This document shows positions 25,052 to 33,518 of a stretch of DNA of 64,000 nt, one piece after another. The stretch spans positions 57,398 through 121,397 of the forward strand of contig CAJMPT010000001.1 in NCBI GenBank assembly GCA_905215465.1, given 5' to 3'. Positions within the stretch are counted from its first letter, which is position 1; each line of letters starts with the position of its first letter. The stretch comes from an uncultured bacterium (GTDB lineage: Bacteria > Actinomycetota > Coriobacteriia > Coriobacteriales > Atopobiaceae). The notes beneath the pieces are model-generated. The model worked only from the letters and a program-made list of their open reading frames with translations, did not search any database and had not been told where the DNA came from. A program made the translations under genes and the position numbers.

Positions 25052-25750
25052 CTACCGCGGGTCTACCGAGACCTTGCCGTTCTCCCCTACGTGAACACGT
25101 CCGGCGGCGAGAAGACCCACCACCTCGGGGTAGAGCTCGTGCTCGATCTGGTGGATGTGGGCCTCGAGCTCGTCCACGTCCCAGCCCTCCTCCACCGCCA
25201 GTGCGCGCTGGGCGATGATGGGGCCGCAGTCGTACTTGTCGTCGGCAAAGTGGACGGTCACGCCCGTCACCTTGACGCCGTAGTCAAAGGCGTCCTGGAT
25301 GGCGTGCGCGCCCTTGAAGCTGGGCAGCAGCGCCGGGTGGATGTTGACCACGCGGTTGGGAAAGCTCGCCAGCAGAGGCTCGTGCACCATGCGCATGTAG
25401 CCGGCCATGATGACGTACTCGCAGCCATGGGCCTTGAGCTCGGTGGCAATGACCTCGTCGGCGGCAATGGGGTCCGCGTAGATCTCCTTGCTGAGCGTCA
25501 GCGTCTGGATGCCGGCCGCCTCGGCGCGCTTGAGGCCGTAGGCGCTCGGGCGCGAGCTCACCACCAGGCCAATGCGCGCGTTCAGGCTGCCGTCGGAAAT
25601 GCGGTCGATAAGCGCCTGGAGGTTGGTGCCGCTTCCGCTGATGAGGACGCCGATGGTCAGGGGCTCCGCCTGGGACGCGGCGGTCTCCACGGGCTTCTCG
25701 TCATCCTCAACAAGGCGGCAGACGCCGCCCTCGCAGCTCCAGTGGCTCAT
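25052..25750 (-). CDS. purN: phosphoribosylglycinamide formyltransferase
   Basis: This is about 232 residues from ATG 25750, which overlaps the purM stop (ATGA). The formyl-folate enzyme signature is visible: VLISGSGTNLQAL, the catalytic Asn-His pair in VVNIHPALLPSFKG, and the catalytic Asp region VHFADDKYDCGP. It transfers a formyl group to GAR in purine synthesis. An unusual 40-residue N-terminal extension carries two cysteines (CEGGVC) before the Rossmann strand. Confidence 0.93.
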   Translation of the reverse strand: MSHWSCEGGVCRLVEDDEKPVETAASQAEPLTIGVLISGSGTNLQALIDRISDGSLNARIGLVVSSRPSAYGLKRAEAAGIQTLTLSKEIYADPIAADEVIATELKAHGCEYVIMAGYMRMVHEPLLASFPNRVVNIHPALLPSFKGAHAIQDAFDYGVKVTGVTVHFADDKYDCGPIIAQRALAVEEGWDVDELEAHIHQIEHELYPEVVGLLAAGRVHVGENGKVSVDPR

Positions 25751-26817
25751 CGATAGGTCACCTTGCCCTCGCCCGGCACGCACTCGCCCATCACGAACGG
25801 CTTGAAGCCCTCGGCCTCGAGCTTGGCCACGACCTCGTCCTTGTCCTCCGGAGAGCAGATGATGCTCATGCCGACGCCCATGTTGAAGGTCTTGTAGGCC
25901 TCGTCCGGGGTGAGGCCGGCGGCCTTGACCATGTACGGGATGACGGGCGGCATGTCCCAGGCGGGACCGTCCTCGCCGCCGCGGTAGACCACGGCGTCAA
26001 CGTCAGCCGGCAGGGCGCGGTTGAGGTTCTCGGTGATGCCGCCGCCGGTGATGTGGGCCATGGCGTGAATGGGGGCACCGGCCTTGAGCGCGCGGACAAG
26101 GCCACCCGCGTAGATGGTCGTGGGGCGCAGGACCGCATCAGCCAGGCTCTCTCCACCCAGCTCTGCCAGGGGCTCGTTGAGCTCCTCGACGGTCTTGCCC
26201 TCGATGGCGACCTTGCGCACCAGGGAGTAGCCGTTGGAGTGGATGCCGGAGCTGGGCAGGCCGAGGATGACGTCACCCGCCTTGACCTTCTCGGGCCCGA
26301 TCATCTTGGGGCGGTCGACGACGCCCACCACAAAGCCGGCCAGGTCGTAGTCATCGGGGTTCATGACGCCGGGGTGCTCGGCCATCTCTCCGCCCACCAG
26401 GGCGCAGCCGGACTTCTTGCAGCCCTCGGCAATGCCCGCCACGATCTGGGCCACGTGCTCCGCGCGCAGCTTGCCGATGGCCACGTAGTCCAGGAAGAAG
26501 AGGGGCTCGGCGCCGATGGGCACCACGTCGTCCACGCACATGGCCACAAGGTCCTCGCCCACCGTGTCGTGGCGGCCGAGCAGCTGGGCAATGGCCAGCT
26601 TGGTGCCCACGCCGTCGGTGCCAGAGACCAGCACCGGGTCCTCCATGTCCTTGAAGCCCTTCATGGAGAAGCAGCTTCCGAATCCGCCGAGGCCGCCAAT
26701 GACCTCGGAGCGGTTGGTGGCCTTGACTGCGTCCTTGATGCAGTCGACAGCGCGGGCACCCTCGTCCACATCAACGCCGGCGTCGGCGTAGGTCACGTGC
26801 TTGGGCTGGTCAGCCAT
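25747..26817 (-). CDS. purM: phosphoribosylformylglycinamidine cyclo-ligase
   Basis: This is about 356 residues from ATG 26817, one base beyond the purF stop. AIR synthase signatures are visible: TYADAGVDVDEG, VSGTDGVGTKLAIA, CVDDVVPIGAEPLFF, and GGEMAEHPG. It makes AIR from FGAM with ATP. The gene is coupled to purF upstream and purN downstream. Confidence 0.95.
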   Translation of the reverse strand: MADQPKHVTYADAGVDVDEGARAVDCIKDAVKATNRSEVIGGLGGFGSCFSMKGFKDMEDPVLVSGTDGVGTKLAIAQLLGRHDTVGEDLVAMCVDDVVPIGAEPLFFLDYVAIGKLRAEHVAQIVAGIAEGCKKSGCALVGGEMAEHPGVMNPDDYDLAGFVVGVVDRPKMIGPEKVKAGDVILGLPSSGIHSNGYSLVRKVAIEGKTVEELNEPLAELGGESLADAVLRPTTIYAGGLVRALKAGAPIHAMAHITGGGITENLNRALPADVDAVVYRGGEDGPAWDMPPVIPYMVKAAGLTPDEAYKTFNMGVGMSIICSPEDKDEVVAKLEAEGFKPFVMGECVPGEGKVTYR

Positions 26818-26818
26818 G

Positions 26819-28372
26819 CTAGTTCTCCTTCTCTTCAAGGTTGAGGACGTCTTCGAGGTTCATCTTGGACTCGGCGCTCACCGGGTTCAGGTTGTTGGGC
26901 TCGTAGCCGGGGAGGAACTTCTCCTCGTAGAACGTGCGCGGGATGGCGACGGGGTACTCGCCGTTGAAGCAGGCCTTGCAGTAGCCCACCCCCTCGGGCA
27001 CGCAGGCCATGAGGCCCTCCAGCGAGAGGAAGCCCACGGAGTCCGCGCCAATGTGGTCGCGGATCTCCTCCAGCGTCATGTTTGCGGCGATGAGCTGGTC
27101 CTGGTCAGCCGTGTCGATGCCGTAGAAGCACGGCCAAGTGACCATGGGGCTGGCGCTGCGCACGTGGACCTCCGTGGCGCCGGCCTCCTTGAGCAGGCGC
27201 ACGATCTGCGCGGACGTGGTGCCGCGAACGATGGAGTCGTCCACCATGACCAAGCGCTTGCCGCGCACGACGTCTGCCAGCGCGTTGAGCTTGAGGCGCA
27301 CGCCCATCTCGCGCAGCTCCTGCGTGGGGGCAATGAAGGTGCGGGCCACGTAGCGGTTCTTGATGAGGCCCGTGCCGTAGGGAATGCCGGACTCCTCCGC
27401 AAATCCCTCGGCCGCCGGCGTGCCGGAGTCGGGCACGGAGATGACCAGGTCGGCGTCGACGGGAGTCTCCTGCGCAAGGCGGCGGCCCATGTTGTGACGC
27501 ACCAGGTAGATGGAGCTGCCGTCCTTGACGGAGTCAGGACGCGAGAAGTACACGTGCTCAAAGATGCAGTTGGCCGGAGTGCGCGGGCGGCAGCCCATCT
27601 CGGAGCGGAAGCCGTCGTCGGAGATGCGGATGATCTCACCGGGGGCAACCTCACGCACGTAGGTGGCGCCGGCGATGTCCAGCGCGCACGTCTCGCTGGC
27701 CACGACCCAGCCGGCGCCGTCGTCCAGCTTGCCCAGGACCAGCGGGCGGATGCCATGCGGGTCGCGGAAGGCATAGAGGGCGTTCTCGCGCACCAGGACC
27801 ATGGCGTAGCCGCCCTCGAGCATGCGCATCGTGTGCGCGATGCCCGTACGCAGGCGGTGCCCGCGCTGGGTGAAGTAGCCGATGAGCTTGGCGGCAACCT
27901 CGGAGTCGGTGTTTGACCTGAAGGGGATGCCCATCTCGATGAGCTCGTGGCGCAGGGAGTCAAAGTTGACCAGCGTGCCGTTGTGGGCCAGGGCAATGAT
28001 CACGTCGTTGATCATGGAAAGGTGCGGCTGCGCGGACTCCCAGCCCTTGGCGCCCGCCGTGCCGTAGCGGCAGTGGCCGCAGGCCACCTTGCCAGGCATG
28101 GCGGAGAGGTCCGCGTCGGTGAAGACCTGCGTAACCAGGCCCAGGTCCTTGCGGACGAGGACGGTCTTGCCGTCGCCCACGGCGATGCCGGCGGAGTCCT
28201 GGCCGCGGTGCTGCAGGGCCCGCAGGCCAAAGTAGGTGATGCGGGCCACGTCACGACCGGGCGCCCAGACGCCAAAGACGCCGCACTCCTCATGGAGCTT
28301 GTCGTCGGGCTCGGGAGCGTCCTGGGCGGCCGAGGCCGACGGGCGGACGTACTTCTCGACGTTGCTTGTCAC
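26819..28372 (-). CDS. purF: amidophosphoribosyltransferase
   Basis: This 517-residue protein starts at GTG 28372 with AGAGAGGAA upstream. A 29-residue propeptide precedes the nucleophile Cys30 (EECGVFGVWAP), which is exposed by cleavage as in B. subtilis PurF. The glutaminase domain includes RALQHRGQDSAGIAV; the PRPP loop is MVDDSIVRGTTS. C-terminal cysteines (YGIDTADQDQL region and GYCKACF) fit the 4Fe-4S type. It catalyses the first committed step of purine synthesis. Confidence 0.95.
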   Translation of the reverse strand: MTSNVEKYVRPSASAAQDAPEPDDKLHEECGVFGVWAPGRDVARITYFGLRALQHRGQDSAGIAVGDGKTVLVRKDLGLVTQVFTDADLSAMPGKVACGHCRYGTAGAKGWESAQPHLSMINDVIIALAHNGTLVNFDSLRHELIEMGIPFRSNTDSEVAAKLIGYFTQRGHRLRTGIAHTMRMLEGGYAMVLVRENALYAFRDPHGIRPLVLGKLDDGAGWVVASETCALDIAGATYVREVAPGEIIRISDDGFRSEMGCRPRTPANCIFEHVYFSRPDSVKDGSSIYLVRHNMGRRLAQETPVDADLVISVPDSGTPAAEGFAEESGIPYGTGLIKNRYVARTFIAPTQELREMGVRLKLNALADVVRGKRLVMVDDSIVRGTTSAQIVRLLKEAGATEVHVRSASPMVTWPCFYGIDTADQDQLIAANMTLEEIRDHIGADSVGFLSLEGLMACVPEGVGYCKACFNGEYPVAIPRTFYEEKFLPGYEPNNLNPVSAESKMNLEDVLNLEEKEN

Positions 28373-28395
28373 GAAGCTCGTTCCTCTCTTGGGGG

Positions 28396-29442
28396 CTAGT
28401 TGGACGTTGCGGCGGCGTCCGCGGCGGCGGAGGCCTTGGGCACGCAGACCAGGATGGTGCGGCCCGTCTCGTTGTTGGTGTAGTTGCAGGTGCAGAGCGT
28501 GAGAACCTTGTCCGCGCCGGCTATGAGCGCGTCGGCGTCGGAGCGCTTGGCCACGGCCTTGCCCAGAAGGCCCGCCAGGTAGGTGTGGAACTCGTCGTCG
28601 GAGGCAAAGGAGAACTGGCGGACGTTGGCGTCGTTCTCGTCCGTCTTGTAGAGCATGAGGGGCTCAAGCTCGTAGTTTGCGTCCTCCGTGACGTACCAGA
28701 CGGTGTCCACGGAGTCAAAGTACTCCTGGTTCTCCATGTCAGCGATGGGCTTGAACATGGCGCCGTTGCGCAGGTGGTGGCCGTAGATGATGGACTGGGC
28801 GTCCTGCATGCCCGGCGCGGTGTTCTCTGCGTCAAGGAAGATCTGGCCGCCCAGCGAGTAGCTGCCCTCCGCGTTGGTGTGGAGGTACTCGTCGTTGTCC
28901 GCGCCCTGGTAGACGGGGAAGTTGACCACCGTGTTGGGAATCTGGACCCAGCCGACCACATCCTGGTTGACCGCTTTGAGGGACGCCCAGTCAACCACGG
29001 GCGCCTCGCTGCCCTTGGGGTCGATGGTGGCGTACGCGGCGAGCTTCTCGTTGATCTGGTCCTGCTCGTGGTACTGCCACTGGTTGTAGCCCCACATGCC
29101 GCCCGCCACCAGGATGAGGATGACGCCCAGCGCAAAAAGGATGCCAGAGATGATGCGGTTGCGACGACGCTTGGGGTTGTTCTCGCGCCGGCCAGAGAGG
29201 TCGTACGGATCCGTTCGCCTTCCGTGGCGAGAAGAACCCGCGTCGGCGCTGGTCGAGGTCACCGGCACAAAGCCCTGGGCTGCGCGCCCGGCGTTGGCGG
29301 CTGCGTGGGGGTTTCCAGCCGGAGCGTGGTAGGACTCGTCTCCGCCGCGATGCGCAGGCGTGCTCACCGGCGTGTGGGCGCCGGCCGCGGCGTCCCGACC
29401 GCGGCGGGGCTTCTCCTCGGGCTCCCTGAAGTGGGACGCCAT
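28396..29442 (-). CDS. class B sortase
   Basis: This 348-residue protein has a disordered basic N-terminus of about 95 residues, one signal-anchor helix (about 96-122, ISGILFALGVILILVAGG) and an extracellular sortase B-like domain. Catalytic residues are His in IIYGHHLRNG, Cys in LTLCTCNY and Arg in GRTILVCV. It would anchor surface proteins or pilins to the wall. No sorting-signal substrate is visible in the window. It lies between purE and purF with gaps of 3 and 23 bases, so it is cotranscribed with purine genes, an odd placement. Confidence 0.9.
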   Translation of the reverse strand: MASHFREPEEKPRRGRDAAAGAHTPVSTPAHRGGDESYHAPAGNPHAAANAGRAAQGFVPVTSTSADAGSSRHGRRTDPYDLSGRRENNPKRRRNRIISGILFALGVILILVAGGMWGYNQWQYHEQDQINEKLAAYATIDPKGSEAPVVDWASLKAVNQDVVGWVQIPNTVVNFPVYQGADNDEYLHTNAEGSYSLGGQIFLDAENTAPGMQDAQSIIYGHHLRNGAMFKPIADMENQEYFDSVDTVWYVTEDANYELEPLMLYKTDENDANVRQFSFASDDEFHTYLAGLLGKAVAKRSDADALIAGADKVLTLCTCNYTNNETGRTILVCVPKASAAADAAATSN

Positions 29443-29445
29443 GGG

Positions 29446-29907
29446 CTAGGCCTCGGCCATCTGCTGCTTGAAGTCCGCCATCTTCTGGCGGTACTCGGGC
29501 AGCGTGGCGCCCAGGATCTGGGTGGCGTAGATGGCCGCGTTCTTTGCGCCGTTGATGGCCACGCAGGCCACCGGGACGCCGGAGGGCATCTGGACCATGG
29601 AGAGCAGGGAGTCAAGGCCGCCCAGGTCAGAGGTCTTCATGGGCACGCCGATGATGGGCAGCGGAGTGCAGGCGGCAACGACGCCGCCCAGGTGGGCAGC
29701 CTTGCCGGCCGCGGCGATGATGACCTTCAGGCCGCGGTCCGCAGCGGTGGAGGCCCACTCGTGGACCTTCGCGGGATTGCGGTGGGCGCTGGCAATGACC
29801 AGCTCGTACGGCACGCCCAGCTCCTCGAGCTGCTTGGTGCACGCCTCCATGGTGGGCATGTCGGACTTGGAACCCATGATGATGCCAACCAGCGGCTGGT
29901 CTGCCAT
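29446..29907 (-). CDS. purE: N5-carboxyaminoimidazole ribonucleotide mutase
   Basis: This is 153 residues from ATG 29907, set by GGGAGGAGCG upstream. PurE signatures are visible: GIIMGSKSDMPTM, the catalytic His in VIASAHRNPAKV, and AAAGKAAHLGGVVAA. It moves the carboxyl group from N5-CAIR to CAIR. It is the first gene of the purE-srtB-purF-purM-purN run. No purK is visible. Confidence 0.95.
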   Translation of the reverse strand: MADQPLVGIIMGSKSDMPTMEACTKQLEELGVPYELVIASAHRNPAKVHEWASTAADRGLKVIIAAAGKAAHLGGVVAACTPLPIIGVPMKTSDLGGLDSLLSMVQMPSGVPVACVAINGAKNAAIYATQILGATLPEYRQKMADFKQQMAEA

Positions 29908-30123
29908 AAGACGCTCCTCCCGTTTGCGCGACGCTTTTGCGTGACGCGCGTTTATCGCCATTCGGTTTTCAGTATACGCGAGGCAAGGCTTCCGGCCAGA
30001 CGGCTTGGGAACTCGTCACAGTACCGTTAACCTCGTCTTTTGTCTGCTACGCTGACCTTTTGTTAGTGAGTAGGGGCCGACGAGAGGCTCTTCTCGACCA
30101 GCATCCGGACTTCTTCCCTTGCC
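29908..30123 (-). promoter_or_regulatory. purE upstream region
   Basis: On the minus strand a TATACT hexamer (29971-29976 in plus coordinates) could be the -10 of the purine operon, with no convincing -35. I see no purine-riboswitch core in the 65 bases of leader. Confidence 0.45.
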
Positions 30124-30190
30124 CGTGAACGCCTGAGGTAGCAAAACAGGCGTTCAGTGAATCCCTGAATTGCAGACCCAGGCGTTCACG
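30124..30190. repeat. two-unit 32-bp hairpin repeat array
   Basis: Two 32-bp units lie head to tail at 30125-30156 and 30157-30188. Each starts GTGAA and ends CAGGCGTTCA. In unit 1, TGAACGCCTG pairs with CAGGCGTTCA across a 11-base loop. The whole is bounded by CGTGAACGCCTG and its reverse complement. The last three bases of unit 2 are the stop codon of the nuclease-fold gene on the minus strand. Confidence 0.85.
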
Positions 30191-31205
30191 CCACATCGGA
30201 ATAGGCCTCCTCCGGCGGCTCGTCCCCGTCAAACTCGCTCGTCGAGAAGAGCTTGACGTGCAGGGCCCTTCTCGCCTTCAGCTGCTCGGGCGACGGGGCC
30301 TGCCTGCGCACGTTCAGGCGATTCGCGATCATGAGGCCAACGGCGCTCAGCTCCTTGAGGCTCCGCGCCCGCTCGTTGTTGAGAGAGAAGGTCGTCAGCC
30401 CCTCGGCGGCCAACGCGTCCATGCGCCGGTCATCGTTGGTCCAGGTCTTCTCCGGATGGAAGCGACGGCTCTTGTACTCCCCGGCAATTCCGGCGGCGGG
30501 CAGATAGAAGTCCGGGCGCATGTGCCCGTAGCCCAAGATGCTCCGCGCAACGGGGCCCAGCTCAAGCGTGCGATTGAGCTCGATTCCCCTGATGCCCAAG
30601 CCGCCGTCCGAGCGGCCGAGCGACAGGAACGAATAGACCTTTGATTCTGCGGGAGAGTTTGACCCGTCTTGGGCAAGACCGAGGACGTCTCTCAGGCGGC
30701 GCGCAGCCACGGGAAGATCAGGGCTTCTTACCTCTAGCCAGGCGGAAAGCTCACCCACCGTTGCCAAGCTCTTCTTGGTGTTGACGAAGCCGGCCTCCAA
30801 CGGCGGGGCCATCAAATACGTCCCGCAGAACTCAAGCGTGGCAATCAGCGCGTCTACCAGCGTCTCCCTGGCTGCAACCTGGGCAAGCGCAAGGGGAGGC
30901 CGGCACACGCCGAGATCGGGAAGGACCCACTCGACGTCCCCGCCAACGCCGACGTCTGCCCACACAAAGCAGGTGGCAAGCCTCGAGTTTCTCCTGTCGG
31001 AATCTTGCGGCGCGGCCAAGGCCATCGGAACGGGAATGCGCAGGTCAGCCGCAAGTTCGCTGAGACGGGCATACGTCACGTCACGGGCGCGGGGCGGCCT
31101 CAGCCGAGCCTGCGTCAGATGGCCATCAGCAACCTGCGGCGCGCCAGCCTCCGCCCTCCAGTAGTCAAGTGCCGAGCGTCCGCCCAAGATGATCTTTTGC
31201 GCCAT
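30186..31205 (-). CDS. VSR/DUF559-like (PD-(D/E)XK-fold) protein, paralogue 2
   Basis: This 339-residue paralogue of the protein at 7565-8545 shows the same N-terminal motif (SALDYWRAE), a central FCGTYLMAP resembling CELCGTYGLTP in the other copy, a SNSPAESKVYSFL segment matching SASPRETDLAVFF, and the putative nuclease strand MRPDFYLPAAGIAGEYKS. The core acidic residue pattern (D...E-x-K) fits a VSR/DUF559 nuclease fold, but activity is unproven. A GGGAGGG site supports the ATG. It is bracketed by 32-bp hairpin arrays at 30124-30190 and 31497-31592. Confidence 0.72.
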   Translation of the reverse strand: MAQKIILGGRSALDYWRAEAGAPQVADGHLTQARLRPPRARDVTYARLSELAADLRIPVPMALAAPQDSDRRNSRLATCFVWADVGVGGDVEWVLPDLGVCRPPLALAQVAARETLVDALIATLEFCGTYLMAPPLEAGFVNTKKSLATVGELSAWLEVRSPDLPVAARRLRDVLGLAQDGSNSPAESKVYSFLSLGRSDGGLGIRGIELNRTLELGPVARSILGYGHMRPDFYLPAAGIAGEYKSRRFHPEKTWTNDDRRMDALAAEGLTTFSLNNERARSLKELSAVGLMIANRLNVRRQAPSPEQLKARRALHVKLFSTSEFDGDEPPEEAYSDVA

Positions 31206-31394
31206 GTGCCCTCCCTAGTCCAGCCGCTAAGGCCGCCAAGGATGACACATGCAACTTGCAGCAAGCTTTCCCTACGCATACCGCAAACTTGCAGCAAATC
31301 GCATCTTCCGATGAAGACGCGCTTACCGCTGGCTGTAGTTGCACGATCTATGTCAAAAACGGCATAGGGAGTCCACAATTCGGGCCTGTGGCCC

Positions 31395-31491
31395 TTCTCG
31401 CCGGCGGTGGGGCTTCTCGCTGCGAGGGCTTCTTGCCGCCGACCGGGCTTCTCGCCCTCCGCACTTCTCGCCGCCGACCGGGCTTCTCGCC
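31395..31491. repeat. tandem TTCTCGCC-bearing direct repeats
   Basis: TTCTCGCC occurs at 31395, 31449, 31465 and 31484, with a near-match at 31413. A 27-bp segment is duplicated with a 35-bp period at 31430-31456 and 31465-31491 (core GCCGACCGGGCTTCTCGCC). It lies between two genes and codes for nothing evident. Confidence 0.65.
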
Positions 31492-31496
31492 GAGCC

Positions 31497-31592
31497 CGTG
31501 AACGCCTGGCATAGCAAAACAGCCGTTCAGTGAACGACTGAATTGAAAACAGGCATTCACTGAACGGCTGAATTGAAGCCCCAGGCGTTCAC
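31497..31592. repeat. three-unit 32-bp hairpin repeat array
   Basis: Units at 31498-31529 (32 bp), 31530-31559 (30 bp) and 31560-31591 (32 bp) match those at 30124-30190: each begins STGAACG and ends CRTTCA. The ends form the same 13-bp terminal inverted repeat. Inner units share the core CTGAATTGAA. It lies downstream of the zinc-ribbon gene and upstream of the nuclease-fold gene. Confidence 0.85.
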
Positions 31593-31645
31593 GGCGCGGA
31601 CGCCGAGAAGCCCCTCCCGGCGAGAAGCCGCCGCCGGCAGCCCTC

Positions 31646-33319
31646 CTACAGGCAGAACCCCATCAGGATGGCGTGCTCGGTGGCAGGCAGGTGGGAGTAC
31701 CAGGGCTCGCCAGCCTCGCTCACGCAGAGGTAGTACTGGGTGTTGAGCGGATCGATGGAGCGCAGCCACCAGTAGGAGTCGGAGCCCTGGGTGCCCAGGA
31801 TGGAGTAGGTGCCGCCCCACTGGACGTCCTCGTCGAAGAAGAGCTGGTATTGGTCGCCCTCGGGCACATAGGAGTCGGAGCGCTTCATGCCCGCAGTCAG
31901 CTTGCCCACCACCTCGGAGAACGAGGGAATCCACAGCTTGTCGTCAACGGAAGAGGCGGACGTGGCCCCAAAGCCCACCGTCTTCTTGGAGACCTCGACC
32001 ACCTTGGAGGAGACCTCGTCGGGAAGCTCCGCCAGCAGGTCGTCGTTCATCCACGTGCGCAGCTCGCTGCCCTCCCAACCGGAATAGGTGCCCGCCTGAG
32101 AGACGTGCCGGCTGGCCACGGCATCCTCGGAGATCATGGTGACGCCAGCCTTGCCGGAGCCGTCGGCCCGCTCGTCCTGGCGGAAGCCCACGATGCGCAT
32201 GGTCACCGTCTTGCCGTTGCTGAGCTGCAGCTTCTTGGTCTGGCTGCCGTCAAGCTTGCCGGACTCCAAGCACAGGTTGTGCTTCTTGGCAATCTCCAGC
32301 GCGACGGAATCGCTGTCCGCGGCGGCAATCTGGGCAGAGAGCTCGGAGAGCTCATCCCAGCTGTAGTCCTCGACGGCCGACCTCACGGGGACGGAGTCCT
32401 GCGCGTCGCTGCCAGAGTCGGTAGGGTCGGAGCCGGCCTCGCCAGAGCCTCCCTTGGGCTCGCTCTGCGCCGGGGCGTCTGAGGGCCCCTGGGCCGGACG
32501 GTTCATGGCACCCACGGCCACCACGCCAACGATGGCAATGACCACCAGGGCCGCAATGGCCGCAATCGCGCGGCGAGAAGCCCCCGTCTTGCCGGCGGCG
32601 GCACCGCCAGAGCCCTGCGTTACAGGCACCCTGAGCTGCGTCGTTGCATCCAGGTCGGCCGGAGCACCGGCCGGCTCTGCGGCGGCACCGGGCCCAGGCG
32701 TCTTCTCCGCGGCCAGGCGCTCGGCCTCCTCAGCGGCGGCGCGCTCGGCAGCCGCAGCCGCACGCTCGGCCTCACGGCGCTCGCGCTCCTCCCGCTTGGC
32801 CTGCGCGCGGCGCTCCTTGGCCTCCTTGCGGCGGCGCTGCTCCTCCTCGCGCTCGCGGCGGCGAGCGTCGCGGACGCCCACCTCGCAGGACGCAATCCCA
32901 GAGGCAGCGTTGGCCGCGGGGTACTTCTCCCAGGTCTTCTGGTCCGCGGCAAGCTCGGCCTCGTCCTCGCGCTGCTCGCGCGGAAGCTTGGGGTCAGGTG
33001 CGGGCGGAATCTGCTCGGCAAGGTCAGGCAGAGACGCGGCGCGCTTGGGCTTGCTCGTCCCCGGTTGCGCGGGCGAGAAGCCCGGGCGCGGCTCGTAGGG
33101 CCTCGGCGCCCTCATGGAGCGAGGCATCGCGCGCGGCGCGGGAGCCATGGGCACAAAGGGGACGGCACCGGCCGAGAGCGGCTGCTCAAGCGGCTTGGGG
33201 GCGGGAATGGCCTCCCCGTCCACCGAACGCGGCTCCGCGCCAGAGCCCACCGGCGCGCCGCACTTCTCGCAGAAGCGTGCCTCGTCAGAGATCTCCGCAC
33301 CACAGCTGTTGCACTTCAA
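31646..33319 (-). CDS. zinc-ribbon membrane protein with DUF6273-like domain
   Basis: This 557-residue protein starts with a zinc ribbon (Cys3, Cys6, Cys17, Cys20: CNSCGAE and CEKCGAP). Then comes a long Pro-rich and charged region with an Arg/Glu/Ala-rich coiled coil (about 150-220), one membrane helix (about 250-272, AIAAIAALVVIAIVGVVAV) and an extracellular Ser/Asp/Gly linker. The C-terminal about 230 residues match the DUF6273 type, with SEVVGKL and SYWWLRSID. DUF6273 proteins are secreted or surface-exposed in gut Firmicutes and Actinobacteria, function unknown. Confidence 0.8.
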   Translation of the reverse strand: MKCNSCGAEISDEARFCEKCGAPVGSGAEPRSVDGEAIPAPKPLEQPLSAGAVPFVPMAPAPRAMPRSMRAPRPYEPRPGFSPAQPGTSKPKRAASLPDLAEQIPPAPDPKLPREQREDEAELAADQKTWEKYPAANAASGIASCEVGVRDARRREREEEQRRRKEAKERRAQAKREERERREAERAAAAAERAAAEEAERLAAEKTPGPGAAAEPAGAPADLDATTQLRVPVTQGSGGAAAGKTGASRRAIAAIAALVVIAIVGVVAVGAMNRPAQGPSDAPAQSEPKGGSGEAGSDPTDSGSDAQDSVPVRSAVEDYSWDELSELSAQIAAADSDSVALEIAKKHNLCLESGKLDGSQTKKLQLSNGKTVTMRIVGFRQDERADGSGKAGVTMISEDAVASRHVSQAGTYSGWEGSELRTWMNDDLLAELPDEVSSKVVEVSKKTVGFGATSASSVDDKLWIPSFSEVVGKLTAGMKRSDSYVPEGDQYQLFFDEDVQWGGTYSILGTQGSDSYWWLRSIDPLNTQYYLCVSEAGEPWYSHLPATEHAILMGFCL

Positions 33320-33518
33320 GGCGCTCCTCCCGTCTCCTCCCGTGCCAATTGCTCCCCATCATACTTGAAACTCCTCGCCGGTGACACGGCCTCGCACGGC
33401 GGCGCGCGCCTGCGGCCTCGCCCCGGCTATCCACCCCCCCGGCACACAAAGAAGGACGCGAGGCAAGAAGCCCCGCGCCCTCCGCGTCTGCAATATCGGC
33501 CGTGCCCGCCTCCCGGCC

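Noticed and set aside
29908..29975. Purine riboswitch before purE
   Set aside because: The leader is short and lacks the conserved junction and loop sequences.
31497..31592. CRISPR or simple tandem repeat
   Set aside because: Units abut without spacers and each is itself a hairpin.
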